64,000 nt of DNA from Argyresthia goedartella (Eukaryota > Arthropoda > Insecta > Lepidoptera > Argyresthiidae). Shown here piece by piece: positions 24,830 through 37,388 of this stretch (within the stretch, counting starts at the first letter, position 1; every line of letters starts with the position of its first letter). The stretch spans positions 10,986,501-11,050,500 of the forward strand of contig OX463820.1 of NCBI GenBank assembly GCA_949825045.1. The letters run 5' to 3'. Both the position numbers and the translations under genes were made by a program. Below the pieces are notes generated by a model that saw only the letters and a program-made list of their open reading frames with translations, did not search any database and was not told the DNA's origin.

Positions 24830-25292
24830 AGGAGAAATGGTAATGAAGTTTGTCAGAATATTCAATTACGACTTACTCATTTTGACTTATTCACTTCCCG
24901 GAATATAGGTACAGGGAGTACTTTTAAAGGTCAATTTGTTAAATTAAGGAAATAAACCTCTGTATCCTGAGTTATGCCAGATATTTGCTTGAAAGTATGA
25001 AAATGGTGACATATTGCAATGTTTATAGATAGGCATAGGAACGAAGCATTTGTGCAGATGTTTGATTTAAATAAAATTTTAAATTTTAAATTTAAACCTA
25101 ATCTTATCTTTTCTAAGTAAATCAATTATCATCAAAGCTATAGTTGCAAATTTCTTGTTCAAGCTGAAATAAAGACATCTTAGATGTGGCCAAAACTAAA
25201 ATTTTGAGCTTTGATGATCAATTATTTATATTTGTTGGTGTTTGAACGCTTTACCAACTCTAAATATACCTAGTTACCTTGTATTAATTTAT
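24830..25292. other. Stretch without a recognised feature
   Basis: AT-rich; a small ORF at 24931-25125 shows no signature. Confidence 0.4.
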
Positions 25293-25556
25293 GGGAAATA
25301 TTAAACTGCACATCAATAATACTGTTTTGCACAGCAAATATACTGATTTTCACAACAAATATCAGGGCAAAATATTGCGGTAGCTTAGGTGAAGGGTAAA
25401 GGAGATGAGCGAAGCGAAGTACCATTTATCCTTCGTATTAGGTTGAACATGTAAGAACAAAAAAATACTTAAAACATAAAAAGTATTTTTGCTTGTCCTT
25501 TTTTGCTGTATCAGTATTTCAAAATCAGTATTTTTGCTGTGCGATTAAATACTAGG
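25293..25556 (-). repeat. Dispersed inverted-repeat element, copy 2
   Basis: Reverse-orientation copy of 23158-23412, including GTGCGATTAAATACTAG at its right end and GTGAAGGGTAAAGGAGATG. A short piece also lies at 39645-39690. Confidence 0.65.
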
Positions 25557-26498
25557 CTTAATTTATTGGATTTTAACAATTACGAAGTAAAGATAGGTTT
25601 TGCAAGTGTAGAAAAACATGATTAATTCTTAGATCATTATTACTTCCATAGTACGCGCGACTCTGAAGGCAAAACTTTGATGAGCATATTACAATACCAA
25701 TTAGAATTTCTCGAAAAACTCTAAAAGCTAGAACAAACTTTGTTCATAAATTGTGTACTTTGTACTGCTACTAGAATCTAACCAATTATCTACGTACGAT
25801 ATGCATAGCAGAAAGTTAGCTTTACTTTACTAATAATAACAATAATAATAATAATAATAATAAAGTCTTTATTCCAGAAAAAAAAATAAACCATATAAGT
25901 TCCAAGCTCCAATGAGTTTTCGCTCGGAAAGAGGTTGTTATTGTAAAACCTCCGGATCCGGATAGACCTTTCGTTCCTCTGACACGGTAATATTCAAGAT
26001 TTTAGGTGATAATTAGCTTGAAATAAAAAGAAAACTTCAAACACCGTTTTGTAGATTGTTCACTCATTTTCGTTCGTTCTTTGTTCAGAATGTAATTTAA
26101 TATTTCATCACTTTCAAAGTCTGCTACAGGATCCGTAAAAATATCAGCAGGTTGGATTAGATACTTTTATTAGTTACGTGACGTGATCGGTCAGATAAAT
26201 TTCCAATAGAAAATCACCCAAATATGAAATTGCATCGCCAAGACCATAAAATCAAAAACTTACCATATTATACTACAATGGCATAAAAACGCTGATTTTT
26301 TGTAATGTATGCAAAACACTCCTCTTTTCGCAATGAGGTTTGGTCTTTGGTTATGACGAGCCTGCTCTTTCAGAACTTTGTGACTTTATTCCTTGATTGA
26401 ATTTGGTCTTCATACGAAATTTAGTGCGAAATAATGGTTAAAAAATGACGGCATTCGAAATTTGAATGTCATAATATGACGAAATATTGATACATTAT
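25557..26498. other. Stretch without a recognised gene
   Basis: An ATA trinucleotide run (25836-25863) is followed by AAGTCTTTATTCCAG, which looks like a LINE 3' end read in reverse. The rest is unassigned. Confidence 0.4.
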
Positions 26499-27016
26499 AG
26501 TAGTTTATGCGACTGATACATAATGCCTAATTATGTACAGTTACATACACTAGTTTATCTACACACATATCATAAGCTCTATTTGATGTGTTCAGGAACC
26601 GCATGTTTTACCGGCATTGTGGCATTGAGTTGTTTAGCTTGTTCTGTAGGGGCTTCTTCACAGACACCAACTTCACAGACAAAGTAGGGGCGGCACGCAG
26701 GTGGGCGTCGGCGTTCGAAATTTGAATGTCATAATATGTAGAAAATTTACACATTATGGTCAATTGGTCATATAATGTTCAATATTCAGATAAGAAATGA
26801 GTTTTTACAAAGTAGTTTAACATTATGCTGATCGTAATGTGCGGTTTTTGGACGCAGTAAAGAGGTTTTATGATGCGTGTGTAGATAAAGGTAATAATGT
26901 ATCAATATTCAGATAAGAAATGATTTTCTACCAAGTAGTATATCATTATGCTGGTCATAACGTGCGGTTTTTGGACGCAGTAAAGAGGGTTTATGATACG
27001 TGTGTAGATAAAAGTG
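26499..27016. mobile_element. MITE C, copy with duplicated right end
   Basis: Inner inverted repeats are TTTATCTACACACATATC at 26554 and, reversed, TTTATCTACACACGCATC ending at 26889. A second right end follows at 26895-27016 (AGGGTTTATGATACGTGTGT). The interior includes GGAACCGCATG and GGCGTTCGAAATTTGAATG, shared with copies at 41774, 58615 and 59461. On the minus strand it carries a broken form of the peptide frame described for those copies. Confidence 0.75.
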
Positions 27017-28880
27017 GTAAATTATTGTGGTGAAGTGGTAGTGAAAGTCGAACATTACTATGGGTTCTTGCAGTTGAACAAGTCAAGCCTGAATTGACCA
27101 TAGCAAGTAAAGGTTAATTTAAATAAAGTTTTTAGTTAGGAACGGATCAGCCGCCCGATCCCGATGGATCTTTGTACCTATTCTTGCCATCGGTGGATGC
27201 GACCGTAGCAATGGCTGCGGCTTACAGGGTCCTAGTCCTTCTACTGTACGCCATTCCTTCTACTCAGTGCCCGGTGGTATTTTCCTTGGCCAAACCTGTA
27301 TGATTAAATTAACGTTATCCTGACCTGAACTCGTATTACTAAACTTGTGGTTTAAAGGCAAACAAAAAATTACAGTGGCCAGTACAAAATAATATATAAT
27401 ATTAACGTCAAAGTCAAAGTTTTTGCCAATGACTTTTTTTTGTTTTTCTAATAACTTGTAAATTATAAACACTGTTCTGTCAGATTGAAGTGCATAGCCT
27501 AAATAATATGGTTTAACGCTGTGGCTAGAAGGCCCTAAGTCATTTTCATTGATCAGAAAAAGAACTGATGAATGAAAATCATGGAAAGTGGTTTTATTGT
27601 CAAAGCTCTACGCGATACCTTTCAGCGCCGTATCTTGTATATGTAAATGTCAACAGTATAACATTTTGTTGTTTTAGTTTAAATTTTGAGTGAGAAGTGA
27701 CAACAAGCATACTGATAAAATTATGACAGTTATTTTTAAAATCTCTACAAGTATGATAGGCAAAAGTGTACGGCTATAAATCCTACCCATACATTTCTCG
27801 CAATAAAAATTGTGCTCTTAATTCTAAAACATCTTTGTAGACTGTATCTTATTTGTTTCCCAAACAGAAAAATAGTATATGACTATTGTTTAAAATCAGG
27901 CCCGAACAAAAGAATGTCCTTTTACACAGATACAAGATAACTTTAAAATACCTAAATATGCGAAAGAGATTAGTCACCACGTCACAGGGAATCCTAGTGT
28001 GGGGTCTAGAGATATCATATAAAAAGGTTGGAAGTTTATTTAAAAATATACGATTTTGTTATTATTTACTTGTCTTTTTAATCAGGATAAAACAAAAAGG
28101 CAGACAGTACATTGGAACCACATTATAATTACATATTTTTTCGATCTCTTCACTTGAAATATAACTCAAACTGTAATAGGCGATGATGTAATAGGCTCAA
28201 ACTGTATGATATGAGGCGCATTTACCCTTGTGTAGCTATACTGGGCGGCCGATGCGACGGCCGTTACTTACTCGATGACTGTTTACACCATGCATTGGCT
28301 TGCAAACGGATACGGTAGACCTGATCCTGTAAATGCCCCTTGAATGTTGTGTTGGTTATTATTTTATCACATGTACCATCGAACATGCACATGTACCATC
28401 GAACCTGTGCCATCTTAGATTTCAGAAATTAGCTTAGGTTTTTTTAAAATTAGCTGTCAGAAAACCTGCTATTGTGATTGCGCTTTCTGCTTTAATTACT
28501 GTTCAGATTGTTCTGAAACGACATAAGCATGAAAATTCAGAAAAGCATTTTCCCTAGCTAAGTCGATTTTTCAGTCAAAATTAATCGAAAACCTTACAGC
28601 CGTTCACGAGAACCCAAAACATACAAAAATCCCACTTCTAATAATACAGGTCTACGGCCACTCGCACCTAGAGTGAACAAAACAAATGAAACGAACGGAT
28701 AGATAGCAATTTTATTCAAACCTTCCAATTAAATTCTTGCTGCTTTATTTGGTTTGTAGTGTGTAGTTGATATACAAACAATCAGTCCCTTACCGAAGCT
28801 TCAATCACAGAATTTCTATGTATGTATACTGTGCTTCAATCAATAACTCGTACGTATGTAGATTTAAGATTATACTCGTA
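27017..28880. other. Stretch without a recognised gene
   Basis: A SINE-like scrap CAGGGAATCCTAGTGTGGGG lies near 27983-28002. A 22-bp tandem pair of CACATGTACCATCGAAC lies near 28368-28405. No coding signature was found. Confidence 0.4.
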
Positions 28881-29862
28881 CAGGGTTACTGGTAAGTCGA
28901 CCGCCATACTTTCGGAGATGCTAGAATGTGTCAAAACTTACCATTGTTACTGTGAAACTCCCTACCCTAAAATTTACCGTTTTATTTAAAGTTTTTTGAA
29001 GGAAAAGTCACTGTTACACGTTTTATTTTAACAATTTTCCTTTTCTAGGTGATTCAGTGCAGTTTTTTCTGGTTTTAGGTTGAAATATATTAAATTTGAT
29101 ATTTAAAATACAGGCTTTTGAGGAAAACAAAATATAATATGTTTACTTTATAGTGGACATTATAGCAGTGTCACCAAAATAAAAAAACTAGTTACTGTTT
29201 GTCTAAACAATACTTAAAATACCTCCAGTTCTCTAGCTAGCATGGATTTATGTTAAATGTTTTATGTTAAATGCAGATGCCAAAGATCCGGATTTTGTAA
29301 AATATTTTTATGGGCAGATGAATCTTAAGTTGATAGTAATGGGCTTATATAGAGCTAGGTAATCGAAATAAGCAGATAGTGAAGGCATCCCAATTTTGAG
29401 CGTAAACATCTGGATGTCATTAATTTAGAACCATTTAATTGGATCTTTTTTTTTGCTTAAAAAATTTAATGCTGAACACTACCAGATATTTTTGAAACCG
29501 GATTAAGATAATTTAACACTCACACTGATAAGAGAGTTGATTTCAACATGATGGCTGTCGATCTCGATACTTTAGTGACTGGGATTTGTTGAATGAAAAT
29601 TACCCAGCTAGATGGATCAGGAGAGGAGGTCCTTTACCAATGCCTGCAAGGGGCCCAGACTTTGCCCCAATAGATTATTACTAATGAGGACACATGAAGA
29701 GTATCGTGTATCAATTTTGTTGCAAATGAAGAAATTTTTGAAGCAAATCATTTCCCGAGTAGTCCTATAACTCGAAAATGGTAAATATTCGGTTAGGGTG
29801 TTTCATAGTAACTATGGTTAGTTTTCTCCCAAAGTATGTAGGTCGACTTACCAGTAACCCTG
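28881..29862. mobile_element. Mariner-like DNA transposon relic with TIRs and TA duplication
   Basis: Both ends read CAGGGTTACTGGTAAGTCGA inward and each is flanked by TA (28879-28880, 29863-29864). The 982-bp interior contains near 29590-29700 a decayed frame reading RWIRRGGPLPMPARGPDFAP then IDYY. This resembles the DDE transposase C-terminal signature around the third catalytic residue in IS630/Tc1/mariner relatives. It is internally deleted and broken. Confidence 0.82.
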
Positions 29863-30199
29863 TATACCACATATCTACCTTAAGCTAGTTTTGCCACGTG
29901 TACCGACGTCACATCAACGTGAGACGCCCTAACTAAACACGAAATCCATAGCAAAAACACACAAAGTGGTTATCTCTGTTAAAACGGGACAAGAACAGTC
30001 TCGTATCTTGTTCTCATTAGAATAGGACGTACGTAAGATGTGATAATTTATGGAGTAGTAAATATGTAATTTTGAGGGATATCGAACCGAAATACCCAAG
30101 AAAAAATGCAAACGCAACCGCCTTAATTGGCTCGTTCCCTAACTCCATGGAAAGTTTTAGAGTAATTGCCACCCACTCCACGACATCATAAATTAAAAA

Positions 30200-30250
30200 A
30201 CGGGTCCAGTTCGTGTCGGCCTTCGCACATTTAGGGTTCCGTAATAAATG
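30200..30250 (-). repeat. GGAACCC repeat start fragment
   Basis: TTCGTGTCGGCCTTCGCA and TTTAGGGTTCCGTAA are pieces of the dispersed repeat ends in inverted order. Confidence 0.45.
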
Positions 30251-30499
30251 GAAATTAAAAGCCAAAAAAAATAATTAGGAAGGTACTCACTTCACATACA
30301 CCTGATACACCCAGCAAAAATATCACTATCATTCTTCACCAGCAAATAATTACTTTGTTTTTCATAGTGTTTGTATGAATGACAAAGTTATATTTGCCTT
30401 TGTCATCAATGTTTTATATTTTTAAAACGGCATATTTTACTATGTTCACACCAATTTTCGTTGAAATTGTTTGTTAAGATACACAAGATATATATATTT

Positions 30500-30866
30500 T
30501 AAATTTTTCTTTTAAAGTTAGAGGGTGGGGGGCACAATTTTTTCCTACTTTGGAAGGGTTTGTATCTTTAACGATTTACTTTGAGGAAAAATGGAATCAG
30601 AACGTCATTATTAAAGACCCACAAAAAAACTTTTTTTTTAGTTTCAGTTCTATGTACTCCCCCTGAATTTTTATTTTTTGTTGATTATTTTTGTAGAGCA
30701 ATCGTAAAGCGGTTCACAGAATACATCTACATACCACGTTTCAACTGTGTAGTTACAACAATTTCGGAATAAAGTTGCTGAGACAAACGGACGGACGGAC
30801 GGACAGACGGACAGACAGACTTCACGAAACTATAAGGGTTCCTTGTTTCTCCACGGAACCCTAAAA
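30500..30866 (+). repeat. Dispersed repeat ending GGAACCCTAAAAA
   Basis: It closes with (GGAC)n to GACAGACGGACAGACAGAC, then TATAAGGGTTCC and ACGGAACCCTAAAAAAAT-type sequence (30780-30866). It is a second variant of the GGAACCC class, with a T-rich body. Confidence 0.65.
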
Positions 30867-31239
30867 AAATATTTCCCACCAACTCCATGAGGTTGTTGGT
30901 ACAGTCGGTTCAATAAAGGCTTTGATACAAAAATAATACATATGTATTACTTCCTCATCTCGTCGTTCATAACCGCAAGTGTCTGAAAATATTGGTTTTA
31001 AATTACAAAAATAATGTTTTGAGTGTCTATATTACAACGTATTTTTAATTTCTTTTATTTTTATATCTTGAAACAACCACAGCTAAAAAGTAGTAGTATA
31101 AGTTAAACAGGTATTTTAATAAACTTATAATTCGTTCTAACCGTAATCGCCTGTGTCTCAATTACTCACTACGGACGGAATGCATTTGCATTAAATGGCT
31201 ATTATTATAACGGAACTACAGCATGAAAAATAAATCAAA

Positions 31240-31312
31240 TATTAAAAAACACGCGCAGTATAAGTTGCGCAACGAATTAAGAGCGCTGGGCGACGTTGGC
31301 GGGAGTTACTGC
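31240..31312 (+). repeat. Repeat piece, inverted copy at 32650-32720
   Basis: ACGAATTAAGAGCGCTGGGC and GGCGGGAGTTACTGCG are found as reverse complement at 32650-32720 with few changes, about 1.4 kb away. Confidence 0.7.
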
Positions 31313-31589
31313 GTCTAGTCTGCAAATGTTGCCATAATAATTATCTTTTACATAAAATTGTCATGACTAGAAAAAAAAAACAAAAGTGTCAAGTTCACGT
31401 AAGGTGAGTCATCTTGTGTCTTGTTGCCAGTACTCAAGACATAGCTTACGTTATTTTTGAGGACAGGGTATTCCTTCCATCATGTTACAATATTTCTTTG
31501 TCAATAAACAAAAAGATATTTTTTATTTACTTTGCTAGTACGCCCAATCTCTGCTCTTCTTTCTAGAGTTTGTCGAAATCCTGAATTCG

Positions 31590-32115
31590 TTTATTTACAT
31601 ACATACATGCTCACGTCTTTTTCTCGGCAGAGACTAAAGGGGAGTTACCACAACGTCTTATGCCGATTCAGATTAGGTACCTAATTTGATCCGCAAAATT
31701 ACCGTGACCGTCTTAAAACAATTCTTGGTATTATCTAAATGAAGCCCATTATGGCGAATTGGAATGGAAATGGTTGCCATGGTGATGTTCTTGTTTTGAA
31801 CCTAATTTGAATCGGAAAAAGATGGTGATAGATAACCCCCCAGAACTCCAATTGCTACGTTCCGGCATACATCTTTCGCTTCCTCAGAGTTTCTTCGTAC
31901 AAGTTCGCCGGTTACGGGCACTTCTAATTTGCCACTTCACTATTATATCTCCATTTTGGTCTTTGTAGGACCTGCTTAGGCGTCCTCCCCCGATTGCTCC
32001 ATTCACATCCGCTGTATAGATCTTCATTCATTCATCCTTTCAACGTGACCAAACCATCTAAGCTGACCTTTTTCTATCCGTGACACTATATATTCTTTCA
32101 AGCCACAGCGTTCCC
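31590..32115 (-). pseudogene. LINE family E RT relic, interrupted by a MITE
   Basis: Minus-strand frames give CGLKEYIVSRIEKGQLRWFG and HVERMNE, followed by the GRGRPRR-like region and the RRF/VEEA-like end, as in 2905-3495. It ends in ACAT repeats near 31597-31608. A 203-bp inverted-repeat element splits the C-terminal codons. Confidence 0.75.
31639..31841. mobile_element. MITE with about 40-bp inverted ends
   Basis: The left end GGGGAGTTACC..GCCGATTCAGATTAGGT pairs with the reverse of the right end GGGGGGTTATC..CCGATTCAAATTAGGT. It lies inside the LINE E relic; the uninterrupted sequence is seen at 2955-2975. Confidence 0.75.
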
Positions 32116-32449
32116 TATATTTATTTATCTCTCTGGATATAGTTATTTTTATCGTCATATTAAGGTCAACAAATATCTGCCTTTTAGGTAAACCTGTAAA
32201 GTTCATGACTTTATAGACTTGATTTGATATCTGTTAAGATTAGACACATACTAACTACCTGAAAATAACAGATGTCACTTGTTACCACTTTACTTTAAAT
32301 TGTTCTCTTTCTGGAAGAGTGTAGGGCAAGTGCAGAGAGTTTACAACTGTCAGAAGATTTCGAGCTGCTCTATTAAGACTCATTCTATTTTAACTTATCC
32401 TGTAACGCAGGGAAAACCCTACCTTAGGGAGTTAGAGTTACTCTAACGC

Positions 32450-32533
32450 TGTTATCACGTATTATTATGTATAACAAGTGAACTGTAATCACTCAGCTTG
32501 AACAAATAAACTATTTCATTTCATTTCATTTCA
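32450..32533 (+). repeat. LINE-like 3' end with ATTTC repeats
   Basis: GAACAAATAAACTATTTC leads into three TTTCA pentamers, the usual look of an AATAAA plus microsatellite tail. No element body was recognised upstream. Confidence 0.5.
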
Positions 32534-32649
32534 GTTTAGGATCTGCCTGATGTTGCTTACAAGATACCGCAGTGCCTTTCTCTTTCCGACAGTAAGCGTC
32601 GCGCCACACGTTACAAGCGGTGGCCTTGAATGCGCAGTAGTTTTTTGAT

Positions 32650-32720
32650 ACCTGTACATATGCGCAGTAATTCCCGCCATTGTCGCCCAGCGCTCTTAAT
32701 TCGTGGCGCGAGGTATACTT
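32650..32720 (-). repeat. Inverted partner of 31240-31312
   Basis: CCCGCCATTGTCGCCCAGCG and CTCTTAATTCGTGG are the reverse complement of the plus-strand copy. Confidence 0.7.
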
Positions 32721-32759
32721 TGAATAAATCTCGTGGAGTTGGCGGTAATCCATATGTAG

Positions 32760-33235
32760 ACTTTTAAAATGTTCTTAATTTAATGCGTAGAGTGGCAGAG
32801 AGCAATCGGCTCATGGAGCTACGGGAACGACTTCCTAAATTGAGTGCCAATATTTTTTCGATATGCTAAAAGCTTTGACTAGACTAGAGCACCAATAGGA
32901 TTTGAGTGAATAAGGTAAATGAATAAGATACTTTGGAGATGAGTTAGCAACTTTTAACTCATATTTTTTCTATTTTCCACCCTCTTTCATATATTGCGTT
33001 GTGCTCTGCCTACCCCTTAATGGAAATACAGCCGCGCGTGACATTTTCCACCCCAGTACGCTGTTCTCGCTGGTATAAATAACCAAATTACCGATGGGTG
33101 GCTGGAGCGTCAAATTCGGATACCCTATCCGATAAATCCGTACTCTGTTTACAAGGCCTATGCTTCTGTAATGGTAGGTTAATCGGATTTAGTTTGGGCT
33201 TGACAGATGGTTAACATGATACTTGTGTCTACCTG
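32760..33235. other. Stretch without a recognised feature
   Basis: No coding or repeat signature was noticed. Confidence 0.35.
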
Positions 33236-33239
33236 TGTG

Positions 33240-33475
33240 TATCTAGCACAATTTCGCATTAACATAATTACATGGGGTAAATCTAACTCAACACAGAACT
33301 TGCTGTTAATAATTTGTAATTATTTATTCCTATTATATTATTATTATAATTATTAATAAGCAGGAGCTTATTAATTATAATAATTATTCAATATTGTAAT
33401 GTTTGTATTAGTTAAACACAAGTATTTTTTCAAAGAGATAAAAATCATTCTGTGGGTGTTTCGCGGCGCAGGATG
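33240..33475 (+). mobile_element. LINE family A 3' UTR relic
   Basis: ACATGGGGTAAATCTAACTC, AACACAGAACTTGCTG and ATTCTGTGGGTGTTTC match 60236-60400, with AT expansions between. Confidence 0.65.
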
Positions 33476-33479
33476 AAAG

Positions 33480-34137
33480 TGGTATGTATGTGTCGATAGA
33501 AGACAAATAGATGAACGAAAACTGTCAAGTAACATGGTACCCCAAAGTGTCAAGCTACCGAGATATTTTGAGGTACAGATCGACATATGAGTACAGCAAA
33601 AATAATTAAAAATAGACTTATTGTATCCAAATAATCGTACCCATGTTGATTATTATTATAACTGTTTATTGGAAGAGAGTCAATAGATAACATACTACTA
33701 GGAGCACGAGAGAACTACTACTATAATTAATTATTTATCTACTAAATCGCATCGCACGCATCGCAATGAAACGCTGTATTATGTCGAAGTATCTCGCGCG
33801 CGCGAGTTGGACAGAAGAAATGCCACAGATACAACTAACTAAACTAAACAAACTAAATGTGCCTCATATCACTGTACCAGGTTTCTCGCGTACACCTTTT
33901 AGTTGATTCGGCGAAATGTATTAAGGCAGGCTGCAATCACAGACATAAATACAGTACGGCTGGAGCGGGATAGAGTTGTTGACAATTCGTTCGTATTATT
34001 CTGCGTACGATCCAACCACCCAACCCATATTTTTTACGTCGATCTATTATTATTAGGTATAGCAATTTTTAGTTCCACATATCTCTGTAACATAAGGCTC
34101 AAAGACAACCTACCTGATACTTATTGTTCATTTCATA
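33480..34137. other. Stretch without a recognised feature
   Basis: The AT-rich flank of LINE D has no assigned content. Confidence 0.35.
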
Positions 34138-35545
34138 ATGCAGCGGGATGAAAGCCTTTGCCCGTGTAGTCCTGCGGGGCAAATTCCAGAAACATGCTGA
34201 CCGCGTATATGCCGAGGCTCAGTGCGTTTTCCGCGCACAGCGTTCTACGGTGGATATAATATTCACTCTTCGCCAGGTTCCGGAGAAGTGTAAAGAGCAA
34301 CAATCCCCTCTACTCATCGCCTTTGTGGACCTTAACAAGGCCATCGACACGGTGAGTAGACATGGGCTATACACAGCGCTCGAAATGGTTGGATGTCCAC
34401 CTAAGCTCTTAAGTCTCATGAAGTCAGAAGACATGAAGGGAGCTGTTGTGTTCAATGGCGATACATCTGCTCTGTTTGAGGTTTGCAGAGGTGTCCGCCC
34501 GGGCTGCGTCTTTCCGCCAGGGCTGCGTCTTGCCACCTACCGTGTTCAGCATATTCTTCTCGCTTGTTTTGAAAGTTGCTTTCAGCGAGGCCGGCCAGGG
34601 TATCCATTTACATACTAGGACTGATGGAAAACTTTATATCATCGCTTTACTCGAGTCTAAGCAGTTTCGCGAGGACTTGCGCATAGACAGTCATCTATTT
34701 GCCGACGATTCGGCTTTTGTTTCACAAAGCGCAGTGGAACTCATGGACAAGTTCTCAAGTGCATGTTCTCTATGTCGATCAGCGCGAAGAAGACCGTAGT
34801 TCGAGCGCAAGGAGATGCGGAAGCACCAGCAATCTTGCTGGACAGTACTCCACTAGAGGTAGTTGACAAGTTTTGCTACTTGAGGTCGCAGGTGTCAAGC
34901 GGTCTTTCATTTAACGTGGAGATCGATTCTCGCATCGGAAAAGCGTCCACTACGTTTACGATGTTGCGTACAAGAGTATGGGAAAATAAGCATGTATACC
35001 AAGCATTTGTCCTCAGCAACCTCTTGTATGGAGCAGAAACCTGGACGTTGTACGCAAAACACGAACGTCGAGTAAAAAAAAAAAACCTTCCACCTGCGCT
35101 GTCTTCGGAGCATACTCGGCATAACACGGAGGGACCACACAAAGAGAAAGTGCTAAAGTCCGCGCAATTGGACAGAATCACCGCCATGCAGAGACGGCTG
35201 CGGTATGCATGCATCGTATGGAGCATACTTGTTGGCCACATGCACGTTAAGAGACCAGTCGGACGACCCCTGTTGTGTTTCAAGGATTGTGTCAAGCGCG
35301 ACATGTCCGTCTTTCAAATCGAAGGTAGGAAGAGGTCGCTGCAGTCCGAGAAAATTGGAGGAGAATCGTCGCGGAAGGTCGCACAATACACAACAGGGCC
35401 TGGTTCGATGCTCTGGCTGTAAAAATAGCGATAGGACAAACTCCACGACACAGCATGGATGCCGTGCATGCGGACGTATCTGCCGCTCCATGATCGGTCT
35501 GTATGGTCACGAGCGAGCATGCACCTGCTCTAGATGTTACATAAT
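34138..35545 (+). pseudogene. LINE family D RT pseudogene
   Basis: Across three frames it reads KAFARVVLRGKFQ, AQCVFRAQRSTVDIIFTLRQ, LIAFVDLNKAIDTVSR (RT motif A), CRGVRPGCVFPP (motif B), LFADDSAFVSQ (motif C), VVDKFCYLRSQVSSG, ASTTFTMLRTRVWENK and LSNLLYGAETWTLYAKHERR. After more frame changes come RPVGRPLLCFKDCVKRDM and a terminal CRACGRICRSMIGLYGHERA zinc-finger-like end. The order matches the whole C-terminal half of a LINE ORF2. Frameshifts near 34520, 34780, 35080 and 35330 disable it. There is no endonuclease domain, so it is 5'-truncated. Confidence 0.85.
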
Positions 35546-36156
35546 TAAATTGACGTAGACCAAAAGAAGGGCTTAGAAACCACAGATTGTTTTTTAGATC
35601 TCTTTGTTAGGGCTAAATTATTTAAAAGATATAGTGATAAGGTATCTGGTTATTGCTTTGTATGTGTGATTGAGATAATTTTACTAGCTTGTACAACAGA
35701 TTTTTCTATGTCGTTTCGTTTTCGAGATGTATGCGGAAAACCAAAAAAACGGGACCTCTTTTATAAAAACCAATTTTCGAGGCACTAGAAATCTTATCTT
35801 ATCATGGAAAATGTTGAGAGAAAAGGTCGGTTTCTTAGAGTGGTGAAAAAAAAAGTACATTGTCATCGGTCATAAAGGCGGTCAATATTTGTAGCTGTTT
35901 AATTAAAGTCTTACTTACATATATTACATTATATAAAATTCCAATACATTATATAAACTTCTAAAATGATGTATGTGTCGACTTTTAATGGGTCGTCATT
36001 AGAAACAATAAGAATAGGTAAAACACCTATTACCTACATCGGGATTTTCTATCCCACATATTACCTTTTTATACGGCTCTATTGCCGTGCGTGGGTAAGC
36101 CTCGGTAAAAGGGGCTTCAAAGAAATTATTACCGATGTATATCACTGATGGACTAA

Positions 36157-36200
36157 CAGTGATGGACTGTCCCTGCACCATCAGGGACAGTCCATCACTG
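36157..36200. repeat. 19-bp perfect inverted repeat
   Basis: CAGTGATGGACTGTCCCTG (36157-36175) and its exact reverse complement (36182-36200) flank a 6-base loop. It is at the 5' edge of a LINE family B fragment. Confidence 0.93.
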
Positions 36201-36565
36201 AATATCTTTAAGAACCGACTAAAGAAGCACTATCTTTCACTTTCTATTTAGCTATATAATGTATTAGTATTAGTATATTTGTAAGATATTTATTGATATG
36301 CTGTATTTATGTAACTGTGTATGTAGTCTATATTTCTTATCAATAGGGTTTTATGTATGTGTAATATGTATTATATTAGAATATAGTCTTAATTGTACGC
36401 GCAATTCTTTCCCTTACCTATTATCTCCGTCTCCTATCCAACATGGTTTGATGGAAGAAATCTCTTTTTAGAGATAAGCTCGCCTTTGTACATGTTTTTT
36501 CTATCATAAGTTATCTATATGTCTGTTTTGTTTAGTACAATAAAGAAATTACGAAAATTACGAAA
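36182..36565 (+). mobile_element. LINE family B 3' fragment
   Basis: The last codons read DSPSLNIFKNRLKKHYLSLS then stop, followed by the family B 3' UTR with ATCTCTTTTTAGAGAT (36460-36475) and CTCGCCTTTGTACATG. The tail ends AATTACGAAA repeats. The extreme 5' part is inverted (see the hairpin at 36157). Confidence 0.82.
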
Positions 36566-37388
36566 TATCATTTCTAATTTAGGATTACGTAATGACATTA
36601 AAAAAACTAAATATGTTAATGCCATTTGATTGCTTGTTATCGGAAATGTCTCTTATATACAATAATAACATTTTTGGTTCCTTTTTAATCTAAGAAGTTA
36701 ACTTATTAAAATGTTTAATTTTTAATCCCGTAGGGTATCCAATCGTGCTCATGACAAGTGATAACTTTTACTACATCTTAACTTCACTTTAAAAAGTTAT
36801 TAAAATATCGACTACATTCGCAGAACACACATTTTACTGTACGGAACTACATCATGTACCATTTCTCACCCGACAGGACACGACTTTCGCGATAATAGGC
36901 CAAACCTTTTTCATACACCGGTAATAGGCAAATGGACTTGACCGTTTAAATTTATTTTTATTCTTATTCTCTCAAAAAGAAAAATATTAAGTGAATTAAT
37001 ATCAAATACAATGTCCATTCTTCCCAAAAAATTATATTTCCTGGCATGACGCATAGAGATGTTTATTTTTCTCTCTTAATTTACAATGTTGTCAACTCAC
37101 GGTAATAGGGCTATTTAACTTAAATATAAATTTTCGTATATGTTTCTAGTCTATGGGATGTAATACGCCTATCAAATGATGAATCAGGCTTAGGCTCACT
37201 AAGCAGGTAAGCAGCTTATCAAATGTTTACTTGTGAATGCACAATCACAAAAAAACTTTCAGGTTTGGCTGGTGGGTACGTGAAATTATAGTCGGCTCTA
37301 AATTACATAAATTATTAATTGTTTTTATATCTACTGGTAAATCTACAGTAAAATCTCCACAAATAATTATATATTTTTTTAATCCTTA
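36566..37388. other. Stretch without a recognised feature
   Basis: AT-rich, nothing assigned. Confidence 0.35.
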
